This document shows positions 17,108 to 26,339 of a DNA stretch of 64,000 bases, piece by piece. The translations under genes were made by a program, and so were the position numbers. Origin of the DNA: CAIWHR01 sp963726765 (GTDB lineage: Bacteria > Pseudomonadota > Gammaproteobacteria > Burkholderiales > Casimicrobiaceae); contig CAVSDH010000011.1 in the NCBI GenBank assembly GCA_963726765.1, positions 62,001-126,000 of the forward strand, written 5' to 3'. The notes below the pieces were generated by a model, which searched no databases, was not told the origin of the DNA, and saw only the letters and a program-made list of their open reading frames with translations. How positions within the stretch are numbered: the first letter of the stretch is position 1; the number at the start of each line of letters is the position of its first letter.

Positions 17108-18139
17108 TCAGGGCGCGGGACCGGTGGCGACCGCACGCGTTTCGAGCTCGTCGATCAACGCGAGGAGCGGATGCAGCGCGCCGTAGCGTTCGCAGGCGCT
17201 CCGCAGGTAAGCCATCACCCGCGGCATGTCCCCGAGATACCCGCGCTTTCCGTCCCGGTGCGCGAGTCGCGCGAAGATGCCGAGCACCTTGAGCTGCCGT
17301 TGCACGCCCATCCACTCGAAGTCGCGCCAGAAGGCGCCGAAGTCGGCACCCACGGGAAGTCCCGCCTTGCGCGCGCGCTCCCAGTAGCGCACCGCCCAGT
17401 CGATCTGGCGCTCTTCGTCCCACGCGACGTAGGCGTCGCGCAGCAGCGAGACGAGATCGTAGGTGACCGGTCCGCAGACCGCGTCCTGGAAGTCGAGGAC
17501 GCCCGGATTGGGATCGGCGACCATCAGGTTCCGCGCGTGGTAGTCGCGATGAACGTAGACGCGCGGTTGGGAGAGGTTGTTGTCCAGGATCGCTCGGCAG
17601 ACCCGCGCGAGCGTTGCGGCCTGCGACGGCGCGAGGCTGCGGCCGAGTTGCCTCGCGACGTACCAGTCGGGAAAGAGGTCGAGCTCGCGTGTCAGCAGCG
17701 CTTCGTCGTAAGGCGGCAGCGTGCCGTCGCGGGTGGCGAGCTGCCAGCGGATCAGCGCGTCGATCGCGTCCGAATAGAGCTTCGAGGCCGTCGCGTCGTC
17801 GAGCGTGGCGAGATACGTGCGGTCGCCGAGATCGGAAAGAAGCAGGAACCCGCGGGAAAGATCGTCGGCCAGCACGGCCGGCGCGTGAACGCCCGCGGCC
17901 GCAAGGAGGGCCGCGACGCGCACGAAGGGCCGGCAGTCTTCGCTGGGGGGCGGCGCATCCATCGCGATCACCGTCGCGTGCCCGCGCCATGGTGCGGCCA
18001 GTCTCAGCCGGAAGTAGCGGCGGAAGCTCGCGTCATTCGACGCCGGCGCAAGTTCGAATTCGGGAGACCCCATGACGGCCGTCGACCAGGCACGAAGCGC
18101 GGCGAGACGGGCATCGGACGAGTCGACGGCGTGCGGCAT
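17108..18139 (-). CDS. amgK: Anomeric N-acetylmuramate/N-acetylglucosamine kinase
   Basis: A 343-residue aminoglycoside-phosphotransferase-fold kinase. The catalytic loop YVHRDYHARNLM and the metal-binding VLDFQDAVCGPVTYDL are clear, together with the N-terminal SNDASFRRYFRL. AmgK phosphorylates MurNAc at C1 for cell-wall recycling. It is the first gene of amgK-murU-prlC and diverges from lptD with 65 bases between the starts, a linkage seen in many Gram-negatives with the MurU bypass. Confidence 0.92.
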   Translation of the reverse strand: MPHAVDSSDARLAALRAWSTAVMGSPEFELAPASNDASFRRYFRLRLAAPWRGHATVIAMDAPPPSEDCRPFVRVAALLAAAGVHAPAVLADDLSRGFLLLSDLGDRTYLATLDDATASKLYSDAIDALIRWQLATRDGTLPPYDEALLTRELDLFPDWYVARQLGRSLAPSQAATLARVCRAILDNNLSQPRVYVHRDYHARNLMVADPNPGVLDFQDAVCGPVTYDLVSLLRDAYVAWDEERQIDWAVRYWERARKAGLPVGADFGAFWRDFEWMGVQRQLKVLGIFARLAHRDGKRGYLGDMPRVMAYLRSACERYGALHPLLALIDELETRAVATGPAP

Positions 18140-18204
18140 CGGACAGGCGGGGAACGGTGCCGCGGCGCGCGAAGCGGGGCTTCGAAAGGCGTCAGGCTAG
18201 AATC

Positions 18205-20628
18205 ATGCATCTTAGCATTCGCATCGCCTCCCTTCCTCCCGTGTTCGTCCGTGCGCCCCATCGACTGCGTCCCCTTGCGCTCGCCGTAGCGCTGGCCGCG
18301 CAGCCCGTCGCCGCCTGGGCGGACGAGACCGGGCCCCCGGTGGTGCCCGTCCCGACGTTGAAGCCCGCCGGCGAATTGGCACCGCCCGCGCTGCGTCCGC
18401 CGCCCGGATCCGCGCCGGCGAAAGCCGTCGGAACGCAACCGGCCGGTCCCTCGGTGCGCATTCCGTTCGACCCCGACAGCGGGGCGATCTTCTTCCGTGC
18501 GGACGCGATCGAGGGAGTCGCCAACAAGGAAGTGACCGCGACGGGAAAGGTCGAATTGCGCACGCGCCGCGAAACGGTGCTCGCGGACTGGCTCCGTTAC
18601 GACTTTGCCGACGACGAAATCTGGGCCACGGGCGACGTGACGCTGCGTCAGGGGATCGACTGGATCACCGGTCCCGAGGCGCGCTACAAGCGCGGGACGG
18701 AAACGGGCTACTTCAAGTCGCCCCGGTATTACATCGGCGAGAACGGCGCGCGCGGCTCGGCCACCGAAATCCGTTTCACCGGGCCGGAGAACTACGAGGC
18801 GTCGGACGCGCGGTACACGACCTGCGTCGCGCCGCGCGACGACTGGTTCATCCGGATGGACGAACTCGAAGTCGACAGGCGGCGAAACGTGGGCACCGGC
18901 CACGACGCGACGCTCGTGTTCCTCGGCGCGCCGATCGCCTACCTGCCCTGGCTCGAATTTCCGCTGTCGGGCGAGCGCAAGTCCGGGTTCCTGACACCGG
19001 TGCTGGGCTCGTCGGGCGCGCGGGGGTTCGATGCGGCGATGCCCTATTACCTCAACCTTGCGCCCAACTACGATGCGACGCTCACGCCGCGCGTGATGAC
19101 CAAGCGCGGCTTCCAGTTGGGCGGGCAGTTCCGCTACCTGCTGAGCGAGGGAAGCGGCGACGCGGAAGCGGAAATCCTGCCTCACGACCGGATCACCGGC
19201 ACGGACCGGTACCTGATGGCGTGGAAGCACAACCAGAACTTCGACTCCTACGTGAAGGGCCTGTCGGGCTACGTGAATCTGAACAAGGTGTCGGACGACA
19301 CCTACTTTTCGGATCTCGCCGACCGTGTCGCCTTCACGTCGCTCACCACGCTCCCGCGCGAGGGCGGGCTCACGTACACGAGCGGCCCGTGGGGCGTGGT
19401 GGCGCGGGCGCAGGCTTTCCAGACGCTGCAGGATCCGACCGAGCCGCAGCCGCCACCCTACAACCGCGTGCCGCAGATCCAGGGAGCGCTCTTCGACACT
19501 GACTGGATGGGTCTCACGTGGGCGGGTGTCGGCGAATATGCCTATTTCCGCCAGCCGACACTGACGACGGGACAGCGCATCTACGCCTGGCCGACCGTCG
19601 CCGTGTCGCGGCAGGGCGCGGCCTGGTACGTCACGGCGCGCACCGGCGTCCATGTGCGCGACTACGACCTCAACGAGGTCCGTCCCGGAGTCTCCAGCCG
19701 GCAGAGCTACGCCATTCCGATCACCTCGGTCGACGCAGGGCTCGTGTTCGAGCGGGACGTGAAGGAATTCGGCTTGACCGGCGTGCAGACGCTCGAGCCG
19801 CGCGCTTTCTACGTCTACGCCCCGTACCGCGACCAGAGCAGCGCACCCGTGTTCGACACCGCGGTCGACGACTTCAATTTCGGTCAGCTCTTCTCCGTCA
19901 ACCGATACCTCGGCAACGACCGCATCGGCGACGCGAACCAGCTGTCGCTGGCGCTCACGTCGCGCTACCTCGATGCCGAGACGGGCGCCGAGCGGCTGCG
20001 AATTTCGGTCGGCGAGCGCTTCTACTTCAACGACCAGCGCGTCGTGCTGAACGAGGCGCCGCGCGCGGCGAACAATTCCGACTTCCTGGTCGGCGTCGAG
20101 GGCCGGCTGTCGGACACCTGGGCGCTTATCGGCTTGTGGCAATACAATTTCGAGGCGTCGCAGACGGAGCGGCTCAATGCGGGCGTCCGGTACACGCCGT
20201 CTCCCGGACGGACGTTGAGCGCGAGCTACCGGTATTCGCGGCAGAACTACGATCCCCTCTCCGGCCCGATCGGCAGCCAGTCGCAGCTCGACCAGTGGGA
20301 TCTTGCGGGCCAGTGGCCGATCAACGAAAACTGGACGCTGCTCGGCCGCTGGAACTACTCCGTCCTCGGCAGCAAGACGCTGGAGGCGGTCGCCGGCGTC
20401 GAGTACAATGCCGGATGCTGGGTGCTGCGACTGGTCGGCCAGCGGCTGACGACGACGACCCAGACGGCCACGAGCTCCGTATACCTGCAGATCGAGCTGA
20501 ACGGCCTCGCGAGGTTTGGCACGAGCCCGCTGGATCTCCTGCGCCGCAGCGTTCCGGGCTACGTCAAGACGAACGATCCGACGGTCATGCCGCGTGACCG
20601 GTCAACCGACTACTTCCCGGAATTCTAG
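18205..20628 (+). CDS. lptD: LPS-assembly outer-membrane protein LptD
   Basis: An 807-residue outer-membrane LPS translocon. A signal peptide (cleavage after AWA) precedes a proline-rich linker, the periplasmic OstA jellyroll (about residues 85-210) and the C-terminal beta-barrel with many aromatic/charged alternating strands. It works with LptE to insert LPS into the outer leaflet. I chose ATG 18205 because it begins the signal peptide; the open frame extends 48 bases upstream. The coding sequence has one cysteine in the jellyroll (TTCVAP) and one near the end (AGCWVL). surA follows 24 bases later. Confidence 0.96.
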   Translation: MHLSIRIASLPPVFVRAPHRLRPLALAVALAAQPVAAWADETGPPVVPVPTLKPAGELAPPALRPPPGSAPAKAVGTQPAGPSVRIPFDPDSGAIFFRADAIEGVANKEVTATGKVELRTRRETVLADWLRYDFADDEIWATGDVTLRQGIDWITGPEARYKRGTETGYFKSPRYYIGENGARGSATEIRFTGPENYEASDARYTTCVAPRDDWFIRMDELEVDRRRNVGTGHDATLVFLGAPIAYLPWLEFPLSGERKSGFLTPVLGSSGARGFDAAMPYYLNLAPNYDATLTPRVMTKRGFQLGGQFRYLLSEGSGDAEAEILPHDRITGTDRYLMAWKHNQNFDSYVKGLSGYVNLNKVSDDTYFSDLADRVAFTSLTTLPREGGLTYTSGPWGVVARAQAFQTLQDPTEPQPPPYNRVPQIQGALFDTDWMGLTWAGVGEYAYFRQPTLTTGQRIYAWPTVAVSRQGAAWYVTARTGVHVRDYDLNEVRPGVSSRQSYAIPITSVDAGLVFERDVKEFGLTGVQTLEPRAFYVYAPYRDQSSAPVFDTAVDDFNFGQLFSVNRYLGNDRIGDANQLSLALTSRYLDAETGAERLRISVGERFYFNDQRVVLNEAPRAANNSDFLVGVEGRLSDTWALIGLWQYNFEASQTERLNAGVRYTPSPGRTLSASYRYSRQNYDPLSGPIGSQSQLDQWDLAGQWPINENWTLLGRWNYSVLGSKTLEAVAGVEYNAGCWVLRLVGQRLTTTTQTATSSVYLQIELNGLARFGTSPLDLLRRSVPGYVKTNDPTVMPRDRSTDYFPEF

Positions 20629-20652
20629 ATCGCCCTGTCACTGAGAGACCGC

Positions 20653-22041
20653 ATGACGCGTTCCCGCTTCCTCACCCGCGTCGCGGCGCTGTCCGCGGCG
20701 GCCGTTTCGGCGCTCGTGTTCGCACAGGGCCCGACTCCCGCCCCCGCGCAGCCGCGCGGACAGGCGCCGCGGGCTGCGCCGTCGACCGCCCCGCGGTCCG
20801 CGTCGCTCGACCGCAACGTCCTGCTCGACCGCGTCGTGGCGATCGTCAACGACGAGGCGGTGACCCAGTACGACCTCGACGAGCAGAAGAAGAACGTCCT
20901 GACGCAGATGAAGTCGCAGAACGTCACGCCTCCGGCGGCCGACGTGCTCGACAAGCAGCTGCTCGACCGCCTCATCACCGAGCGCGCCGTCGTTCAATTC
21001 GCGAAAGAAAACGGCGTCCGCGTCGACGACACGCAAGTGGAGCGCACGATCGCCCGCATCGCCCAGGAAAACAAGATGACGCCCGAGGAGTTCCGCCGGG
21101 CGCTGGAAAAGGAGGGCGTGCCCTACGACAAGTACCGCGAGGACATCCGCAAGGAAATGGTCATTCAGCGGCTGCGCGACCGCGAGGTCGATTCGCGCAT
21201 TTCGGTGAGCGACTCCGAGGTCGAGGCCTTTCTCGCGTCGCAGGTCACGCAGTCCGGGGGGAGCGACGTCGAGTACCGGCTTTCGCACGTCCTCGTCATC
21301 GTGCCCGAGCGGGCGACGCCCGAGCAGATCGAAGCGAAGCGCCGCCGCGCCGAGGACGCGCTGAAGCAGATCCGCGACGGGACGGACTTCGCGCAGGTCG
21401 CGGCGGGATTTTCCGACGCGCCGGACGCGCTGCAGGGCGGCTCGCTCGGATGGCGCGCCGCCGCACGCCTGCCCACCGTATTCGCCGAGCCGGTGAAGGA
21501 AATGAAGCCCGGGGACGTCTCCAAGGTCCTCCGGTCGGCGACGGGATTCCACATCGTCAAGCTGCAGGAATCGCGCAGCAAGAATGCGCCCACGGTCGTC
21601 GAGCAGACGCGCGCGCGCCACATTCTGATCAAGGTGAGCGAAATCGTCTCCGACGCGGAGGCGAAGGCGCGCATCGACCGCGTTCGCGACCGCATCGAGA
21701 CGGGCGCCAAGTTCGAGGACCAGGCGAAACTGAATTCCGAGGACGCGACGTCGGCGAAGGGCGGCGATCTCGGCTGGCTTTCGCCCGGCGACACGGTGCC
21801 CGAGTTCGAGGCCACGATGAACAAGCTCAAGATCGGCGAGATATCGGCGCCGGTGCGCTCCCAGTTCGGATGGCACCTGATCCAGGTGAGCGAGCGCCGC
21901 ACGCAGGACATCACCGCGGAGCGCAAGCGCGACCAGGCGCGGATGTCGCTGCGCCAGCGCAAGTCCGACGAGGCGTTTCAGGACTGGTTGCGCCAGATGC
22001 GCGACCGCGCCTACGTGGAAATCAAGCCGCTCGAGCAGTGA
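20653..22041 (+). CDS. surA: Periplasmic chaperone/peptidyl-prolyl isomerase SurA
   Basis: A 462-residue SurA. It has a signal peptide, an N-terminal chaperone domain (DRVVAIVNDEAVTQYDLD...), two parvulin PPIase domains (YRLSHVLVIVPERATPEQ... and ARHILIKVSEIVSD...), and a C-terminal helix (FQDWLRQMRDRAYVEI). SurA escorts beta-barrel proteins, including LptD, to the BAM complex, and lptD-surA linkage is classical. The pdxA and rsmA genes that often follow are not here. Confidence 0.96.
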   Translation: MTRSRFLTRVAALSAAAVSALVFAQGPTPAPAQPRGQAPRAAPSTAPRSASLDRNVLLDRVVAIVNDEAVTQYDLDEQKKNVLTQMKSQNVTPPAADVLDKQLLDRLITERAVVQFAKENGVRVDDTQVERTIARIAQENKMTPEEFRRALEKEGVPYDKYREDIRKEMVIQRLRDREVDSRISVSDSEVEAFLASQVTQSGGSDVEYRLSHVLVIVPERATPEQIEAKRRRAEDALKQIRDGTDFAQVAAGFSDAPDALQGGSLGWRAAARLPTVFAEPVKEMKPGDVSKVLRSATGFHIVKLQESRSKNAPTVVEQTRARHILIKVSEIVSDAEAKARIDRVRDRIETGAKFEDQAKLNSEDATSAKGGDLGWLSPGDTVPEFEATMNKLKIGEISAPVRSQFGWHLIQVSERRTQDITAERKRDQARMSLRQRKSDEAFQDWLRQMRDRAYVEIKPLEQ

Positions 22042-22080
22042 CCGCGGCGTGCCCGGCGAACGCCGCGCGCCTGCTCGCGC

Positions 22081-22281
22081 TTATTCGGTCTGGTAGACGT
22101 AGGGCGGCTGCGGGACGCGGCCGTCGTCCATCACGGCGCCCTCGGCGAGATCGCGCGGCTCCTTGTCCCACCATATCGCGCGACCGCGCCTCTGATCGAC
22201 TTCGAGATGCGGCCGTTCCGCGAGCAGCTTGCGGATGAAGTCCGTGTGGTCGGAGACGTAGTGACGCGAAGGCAGGAACAT
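22081..22281 (-). CDS. DUF3460 family small protein
   Basis: A 66-residue protein containing YVSDHTDFIRKLLAERPHLE and GRAIWWDKEPRDL, which I recognise as the DUF3460 core found almost only in Betaproteobacteria. Function unknown. ATG 22281 leaves a short family-typical N-terminus; longer in-frame extensions upstream overlap the neighbouring methyltransferase frame and are unlikely. It lies convergent to surA and downstream of the RNA methyltransferase. Confidence 0.75.
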   Translation of the reverse strand: MFLPSRHYVSDHTDFIRKLLAERPHLEVDQRRGRAIWWDKEPRDLAEGAVMDDGRVPQPPYVYQTE

Positions 22282-22324
22282 GACCGTATGGGCGGGCAGA
22301 AGGCGTTGCCGTACCCGAATGTTA

Positions 22325-23500
22325 TCACCCGGGCACCATGGTTCCGGACGCCGGGGATCGGGCCGGCCTTCCGGCGACGATGTCGAAGCGAAAGAGCCGA
22401 CATTCGATATTGCCATTCCAGAGCGGCGTCCTGCGCGATGCCTTGAGCCCGATCAGTCGAGCCAGGCGCAAGTCGCCGGTGAGGAAGATCGCGGTCCAGC
22501 CCGCGAATCGCTGCTTGAGGGCGTCGCCCAGCTGCGGATAGAACGCGGCCATCGCGTGCTCGTCGTGGAGCCGGATGCCGTACGGAGGATTCGCAAGCAG
22601 GACCCCGGCCGCCGCGGGTGCGTCGCGCGTCAGCACGTCGGCGTTTTCGACCGAGATCCACTCGGCGACGCCGGCGGCCGCCGCGTTGACGCGAGTGCGG
22701 GCCAGCGCCTGCGGATCGAGGTCGCTCGCGACGACGGGCGGCGCGGACGGCGCGCCCAGCACGCGGTCGCGTGCATGCTGGCGAATGCGCTGCCATGTCG
22801 GCCCGTCGAACCAGACAAGCTTCTGGAACCCGAACGTGCGGGTGAGTCCGGGTGCGCGGTCGGCGGCGAGTGTCGCCGCTTCGATGGCAATGGTGCCGCT
22901 CCCGCACATGGGATCGAGGAATGGCGTGCCGGGTTTCCAGCCCGACAGCGCGATGATGCCGGCGGCGAGGTTCTCGCGCAGCGGCGCAGCGTCGGCGTCG
23001 CGGCGCCAGCCGCGCTTGAACAACGCTTCGCCGGAGGTGTCGAGGTAGATCGTCGCTTCCCGCGCGGTCAGGTACGCATGCACGCGGACGTCCGGCCGCT
23101 GCTTGTCGACGGAGGGTCGCTTGCCGGTGTCGTCGCGGAAACGGTCGCAGACGGCATCCTTCACCTTGAGCGTCGCGAATTCGAGGCTCGGCAGCGTCGA
23201 TCCGGTCGCCGCGACGTCGACGCGCAGCGTACGCTCGACCTTGAAATGCTTCGTCCACTCGATGCTGCGCGCGAGCTGGTAGAGCTCGCCCTCGTTGCGG
23301 CAGCGGCCGTGCGCGACCTGCCAGAGGATGCGACTCGCGAGACGCGACTCGAGGTTGACGTGATACGCGAGCTCGCGCGGCCCGGAGAACGCGACGCCGC
23401 CTTCCGCGGACGCCACGAACTGCGCGTCCTGCGCGGCGAGTTCCTCCGCAAGCGGCGCTTCGAGGCCGCGCGGGCAGGGCGCGAAGAATCGCTCGATCAC
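22325..23500 (-). CDS. THUMP-domain 23S rRNA (guanine-N2) methyltransferase, RlmL-like
   Basis: A 391-residue protein with an N-terminal THUMP RNA-binding region (RFFAPCPRGLEAPLAEEL...) and a C-terminal SAM methyltransferase domain containing FLDPMCGSGTIAIEAA and the catalytic LANPPYGIRL. It corresponds to the RlmL half of E. coli RlmKL (m2G2445); the RlmK half is absent, as in many bacteria. GTG 23500 overlaps the stop of the upstream permease gene (GTGA), which supports that start and co-translation. The exact rRNA target is inferred from the family. Confidence 0.87.
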   Translation of the reverse strand: MIERFFAPCPRGLEAPLAEELAAQDAQFVASAEGGVAFSGPRELAYHVNLESRLASRILWQVAHGRCRNEGELYQLARSIEWTKHFKVERTLRVDVAATGSTLPSLEFATLKVKDAVCDRFRDDTGKRPSVDKQRPDVRVHAYLTAREATIYLDTSGEALFKRGWRRDADAAPLRENLAAGIIALSGWKPGTPFLDPMCGSGTIAIEAATLAADRAPGLTRTFGFQKLVWFDGPTWQRIRQHARDRVLGAPSAPPVVASDLDPQALARTRVNAAAAGVAEWISVENADVLTRDAPAAAGVLLANPPYGIRLHDEHAMAAFYPQLGDALKQRFAGWTAIFLTGDLRLARLIGLKASRRTPLWNGNIECRLFRFDIVAGRPARSPASGTMVPG

Positions 23501-24285
23501 CGCAGCAACCGGCGACGCGTCAGCACCAGGGCGACGAAATACGCGGCGACGGCGTAGGCGAGCAGCACGACGATGTGCAGCAGGATGCCCGAGGGTACCT
23601 TGCCCATCAGCAGCGGCCGGGCGAGGTCGATCGCATGCTTCAGCGGCAGGAAGCCCGCAACCTGTTGCAGCGCCGGCGGCATCTGGTCGACCGGGAAGAA
23701 CACGCCGGACAGCAGCAGCATCGGCGTCAACACCAGCGTAAAGAAATAGGTGAAGAAATCGTAGCCCGGTGCCAGTGCGTTCATCACGAGGCCGAACGCA
23801 CCGAACGCGAGGCCGACCAGGAAGCCGAGCGGGACGATCCACAGGGCGAGCCACGAATGGCCGTAGCCCAGCGCCATGATGACGGCGAGAATCGCCGTCG
23901 TGGACACGACCGCCTTCGACGCGGCCCAGACCCACTCGGCGAACACGACGTCGTCGAGCGACAGCGGCGCGTTGATGATCGCCTCCCACGTCCGCTGCAT
24001 GTGCATCCGGGAGAACGCCGAGTACATCGCCTCGAAGCTCGACGTGAACATCGCGCTCTGGCAGACCATGCCGGTGCCGATGAAGGCGATGTACGTCATG
24101 CCGCCGACCTCCGGGATGAACGCGCCGATGCCGTAGCCCAGCGCGATCATGTAGAGCAGCGGATCGGCGATGTTGCCGAGCACGCTCGCCACCGCGAGCT
24201 TCTTCCAGACGAGGAGGTTGCGCCGCCACACGCCGGTCCAGCGCAGCGACATTTCGGGCGGGTGCAGCAGGGAGGTCGTGGTCAT
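23497..24285 (-). CDS. NodJ-like ABC-2 transporter permease
   Basis: A 262-residue membrane protein with six hydrophobic segments and an ABC-2 permease signature (GYDFFTYFFTLVLTPMLLLSGVFFPVDQMP). The N-terminal WRRNLLVWKKLAVASVLGNIADPLLYMIALGYGIGA is characteristic of the NodJ family. In rhizobia NodIJ exports lipo-oligosaccharide Nod factors, but homologues are widespread in Betaproteobacteria with an unknown substrate. The matching NodI-like ATPase is not adjacent here; it lies at 33930-34862 on the same strand. The stop overlaps the RNA methyltransferase start. Confidence 0.88.
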   Translation of the reverse strand: MTTTSLLHPPEMSLRWTGVWRRNLLVWKKLAVASVLGNIADPLLYMIALGYGIGAFIPEVGGMTYIAFIGTGMVCQSAMFTSSFEAMYSAFSRMHMQRTWEAIINAPLSLDDVVFAEWVWAASKAVVSTTAILAVIMALGYGHSWLALWIVPLGFLVGLAFGAFGLVMNALAPGYDFFTYFFTLVLTPMLLLSGVFFPVDQMPPALQQVAGFLPLKHAIDLARPLLMGKVPSGILLHIVVLLAYAVAAYFVALVLTRRRLLR

Positions 24286-24348
24286 CGGTCGGGAGCGAAC
24301 GTGGGAACACCCCGGAGTGTACCGAACCCGGGCCGCCGCGATGAGGCG

Positions 24349-25278
24349 TCAGTAACCACGGCCGCGGTCGATCACGTTGACGAGCGGCAAACCCGAACGA
24401 GCGCGGCGCAGGTTGTCGACGAATTGCGCGGCGGCGACTTCGGCGCGCGGCTCCGCGGCAACGTGCGGCGTGCAGAGGATCTGCGGATGACGCCACAGGG
24501 GACTGTCGACGGGAAGCGGCTCGGTTTCGAACACGTCGAGAGCGGCACCGGCGAGATGCCCCGCGTCGATCGCCGCCACGAGATCCGCTTCGCGCAGAAC
24601 GCGACCACGCGAGACGTTGACCACATAGGCGCCACGGGGAAGCGTCGCGAGGGCGCGGGCGTCGAGAAGGCCGCGCGTCGCGGCGGTGAGCGGCAGCGTG
24701 CAGACGAGCACCCGGCTTTGCGCGAGGAACGGCGCCAGCGCTTCCGACCCCGCGAATGTGGCCGCACCATCGACCGCGTGCGGGGTTCGGGTCCACACGG
24801 CGACGGGAAAGCCGAGGTGCGACAGCGCGCCGACGACAGCAGTGCCGATCGAGCCGTAGCCCATGACGCCGACGGCGGAGTCGCTTTCCGATGGCGGAGG
24901 CGGCCGGGTCCAGCGCGATTCGCGCTGCTGCGCCTCGAGGCGCGGGAGTTCGCGGTGATGGCGCATCACCATCAGGGCGACGTACTGCGCCATCCGCAGG
25001 CCTTGCAGCGGATCGACGGCGCGCACGACCGGCACGCCTGCCGGGAGGTCGGGTGTTGCGAGCAGTTCGTCGGCACCCGCGCCGGCGCAGGCGACGAAGC
25101 GGAGCGCGGCGAAACGAGGTGCGATTCCCGTGGCGAGCCGGAACGCGAGGATCGCCTCGACCTCGTCCGCCGGCGCCGTGGCCGGATCGGTGACGATGAT
25201 TTCGTCGGGCGCCAGCACCCGCAAGGCAGCAAGCTGCCGTTCGACGAACGGAGATGTCGGCAGCACGAGAACGGCCAT
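24349..25278 (-). CDS. D-2-hydroxyacid dehydrogenase, glyoxylate/hydroxypyruvate reductase type
   Basis: A 309-residue NAD(P)-dependent oxidoreductase. The Rossmann motif GYGSIGTAVVGALSHLGF is followed by VNVSRGRVLREADLVAAI and the catalytic ALDVFETEPLPVDSPLWRHP and TPHVAAEP, with the expected Arg, Glu and His. Overall shape resembles GhrA (reduction of glyoxylate and hydroxypyruvate). It diverges from a Bug-family receptor gene 56 bases away, so the pair may handle uptake and reduction of an organic acid, but that is only context. Confidence 0.85.
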   Translation of the reverse strand: MAVLVLPTSPFVERQLAALRVLAPDEIIVTDPATAPADEVEAILAFRLATGIAPRFAALRFVACAGAGADELLATPDLPAGVPVVRAVDPLQGLRMAQYVALMVMRHHRELPRLEAQQRESRWTRPPPPSESDSAVGVMGYGSIGTAVVGALSHLGFPVAVWTRTPHAVDGAATFAGSEALAPFLAQSRVLVCTLPLTAATRGLLDARALATLPRGAYVVNVSRGRVLREADLVAAIDAGHLAGAALDVFETEPLPVDSPLWRHPQILCTPHVAAEPRAEVAAAQFVDNLRRARSGLPLVNVIDRGRGY

Positions 25279-25334
25279 GATGGAAGCGGGCGGAGCGCTT
25301 GAGCGGGGTCGCGGCGAGATGGTAACCTGAGCCG

Positions 25335-26315
25335 ATGAACGGGCTGCCGAAACGTCTCGCCATCGCGGCCTTCTGTGCGCTCGTCTTTTCCGCGGGAATT
25401 GTCGCCGCGCAGCCCGCGTACCCCAGCCGACCGGTCAAGCTGGTCGTGCCGTATCCGCCGGGCGCGCTCACGGATCTGCTGGCACGTGCGATCGGTGAGC
25501 GCCTTGGGGCCGCATTGAAGCAGCCCGTCGTCGTCGAGAACAAGCCGGGCGCGGGCACGCTCGTCGGCGCCGAGTTCGTCGCCAAGCAGCCGCCCGACGG
25601 CTACACGCTCCTGATGGCGACGTCCACGACGCTCGGCATCAGCCCCGCGCTGTATCGGCCCTCGCCAATCGATCCGGTGAAGGATTTCTCGCCGATCTCG
25701 CCGGTCGGCACGGTCAATTTTTTCCTGCTCGCGAATCCCGCCTTCCCGGCGAAGAACGTGCAGGACATGATCGACGCAATCCGGAAAAGTCCGGGCAAGT
25801 ACAACTACGGGTCGGTCGGCAGCGGGAGCCCGCATCACCTTTTCATGGAGACGCTGAAGACCGAATACGGACTGTCCATCCAGCACATCCCGTACAAGGG
25901 AACGCCGGCTGCGCTGACCGATCTCCTCACCGGCCAGCTGCAACTCATGTTTTCCGACGCGACGGTCGCCGTGCCGAACATCGCGGCCGGCAAGGTCGTG
26001 GCGCTCGGAACGTCGGCGGCGAAGCCGACGGCGCTCGTCCCCGACGTTCCGCCCATCGCCACGACGGTGCCCGGGTTCGACTGGCAGGCCTGGCAGGGCG
26101 TCGTGGCGCCGGCCGGCACCCCGAAGGAAATCGTCGCTCGATTGTCCGGCGAGCTGCAGAGAATCCAGGCGACACCGGAATTCCGGGAACAGCTCGTCAG
26201 GTTCGGCATGGACCCGTTTCCACCGCAGACACCGGGAGAATTCGCCACGATGATAGCGGCGGATCAGCCGCGCTGGGCAAAGGCTGTCCGCGATTCGGGC
26301 GCCACGGTCGACTGA
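25335..26315 (+). CDS. Bug-family tripartite tricarboxylate transporter receptor
   Basis: A 326-residue periplasmic binding protein of the TctC/Bug family. After a signal peptide (cleaved near AQPAYP) come the hallmark YPSRPVKLVVPYPPGALTD..., VVVENKPGAGT and ADPPDGYTLL-like blocks and the HIPYKGT ligand loop. Such proteins bind carboxylates for TctAB transporters or act as orphan sensors and are greatly expanded in Burkholderiales. No tctAB genes are in this window. Ligand cannot be told from sequence. Confidence 0.9.
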   Translation: MNGLPKRLAIAAFCALVFSAGIVAAQPAYPSRPVKLVVPYPPGALTDLLARAIGERLGAALKQPVVVENKPGAGTLVGAEFVAKQPPDGYTLLMATSTTLGISPALYRPSPIDPVKDFSPISPVGTVNFFLLANPAFPAKNVQDMIDAIRKSPGKYNYGSVGSGSPHHLFMETLKTEYGLSIQHIPYKGTPAALTDLLTGQLQLMFSDATVAVPNIAAGKVVALGTSAAKPTALVPDVPPIATTVPGFDWQAWQGVVAPAGTPKEIVARLSGELQRIQATPEFREQLVRFGMDPFPPQTPGEFATMIAADQPRWAKAVRDSGATVD

Positions 26316-26339
26316 CATGAGCGCCGTCGGGCCGCGCCA

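Noticed and set aside
22325..25585. A 1086-residue minus-strand open frame spanning three genes
   Set aside because: Only the last part matches a family (the RNA methyltransferase). The rest is another frame of the NodJ-like and dehydrogenase genes.
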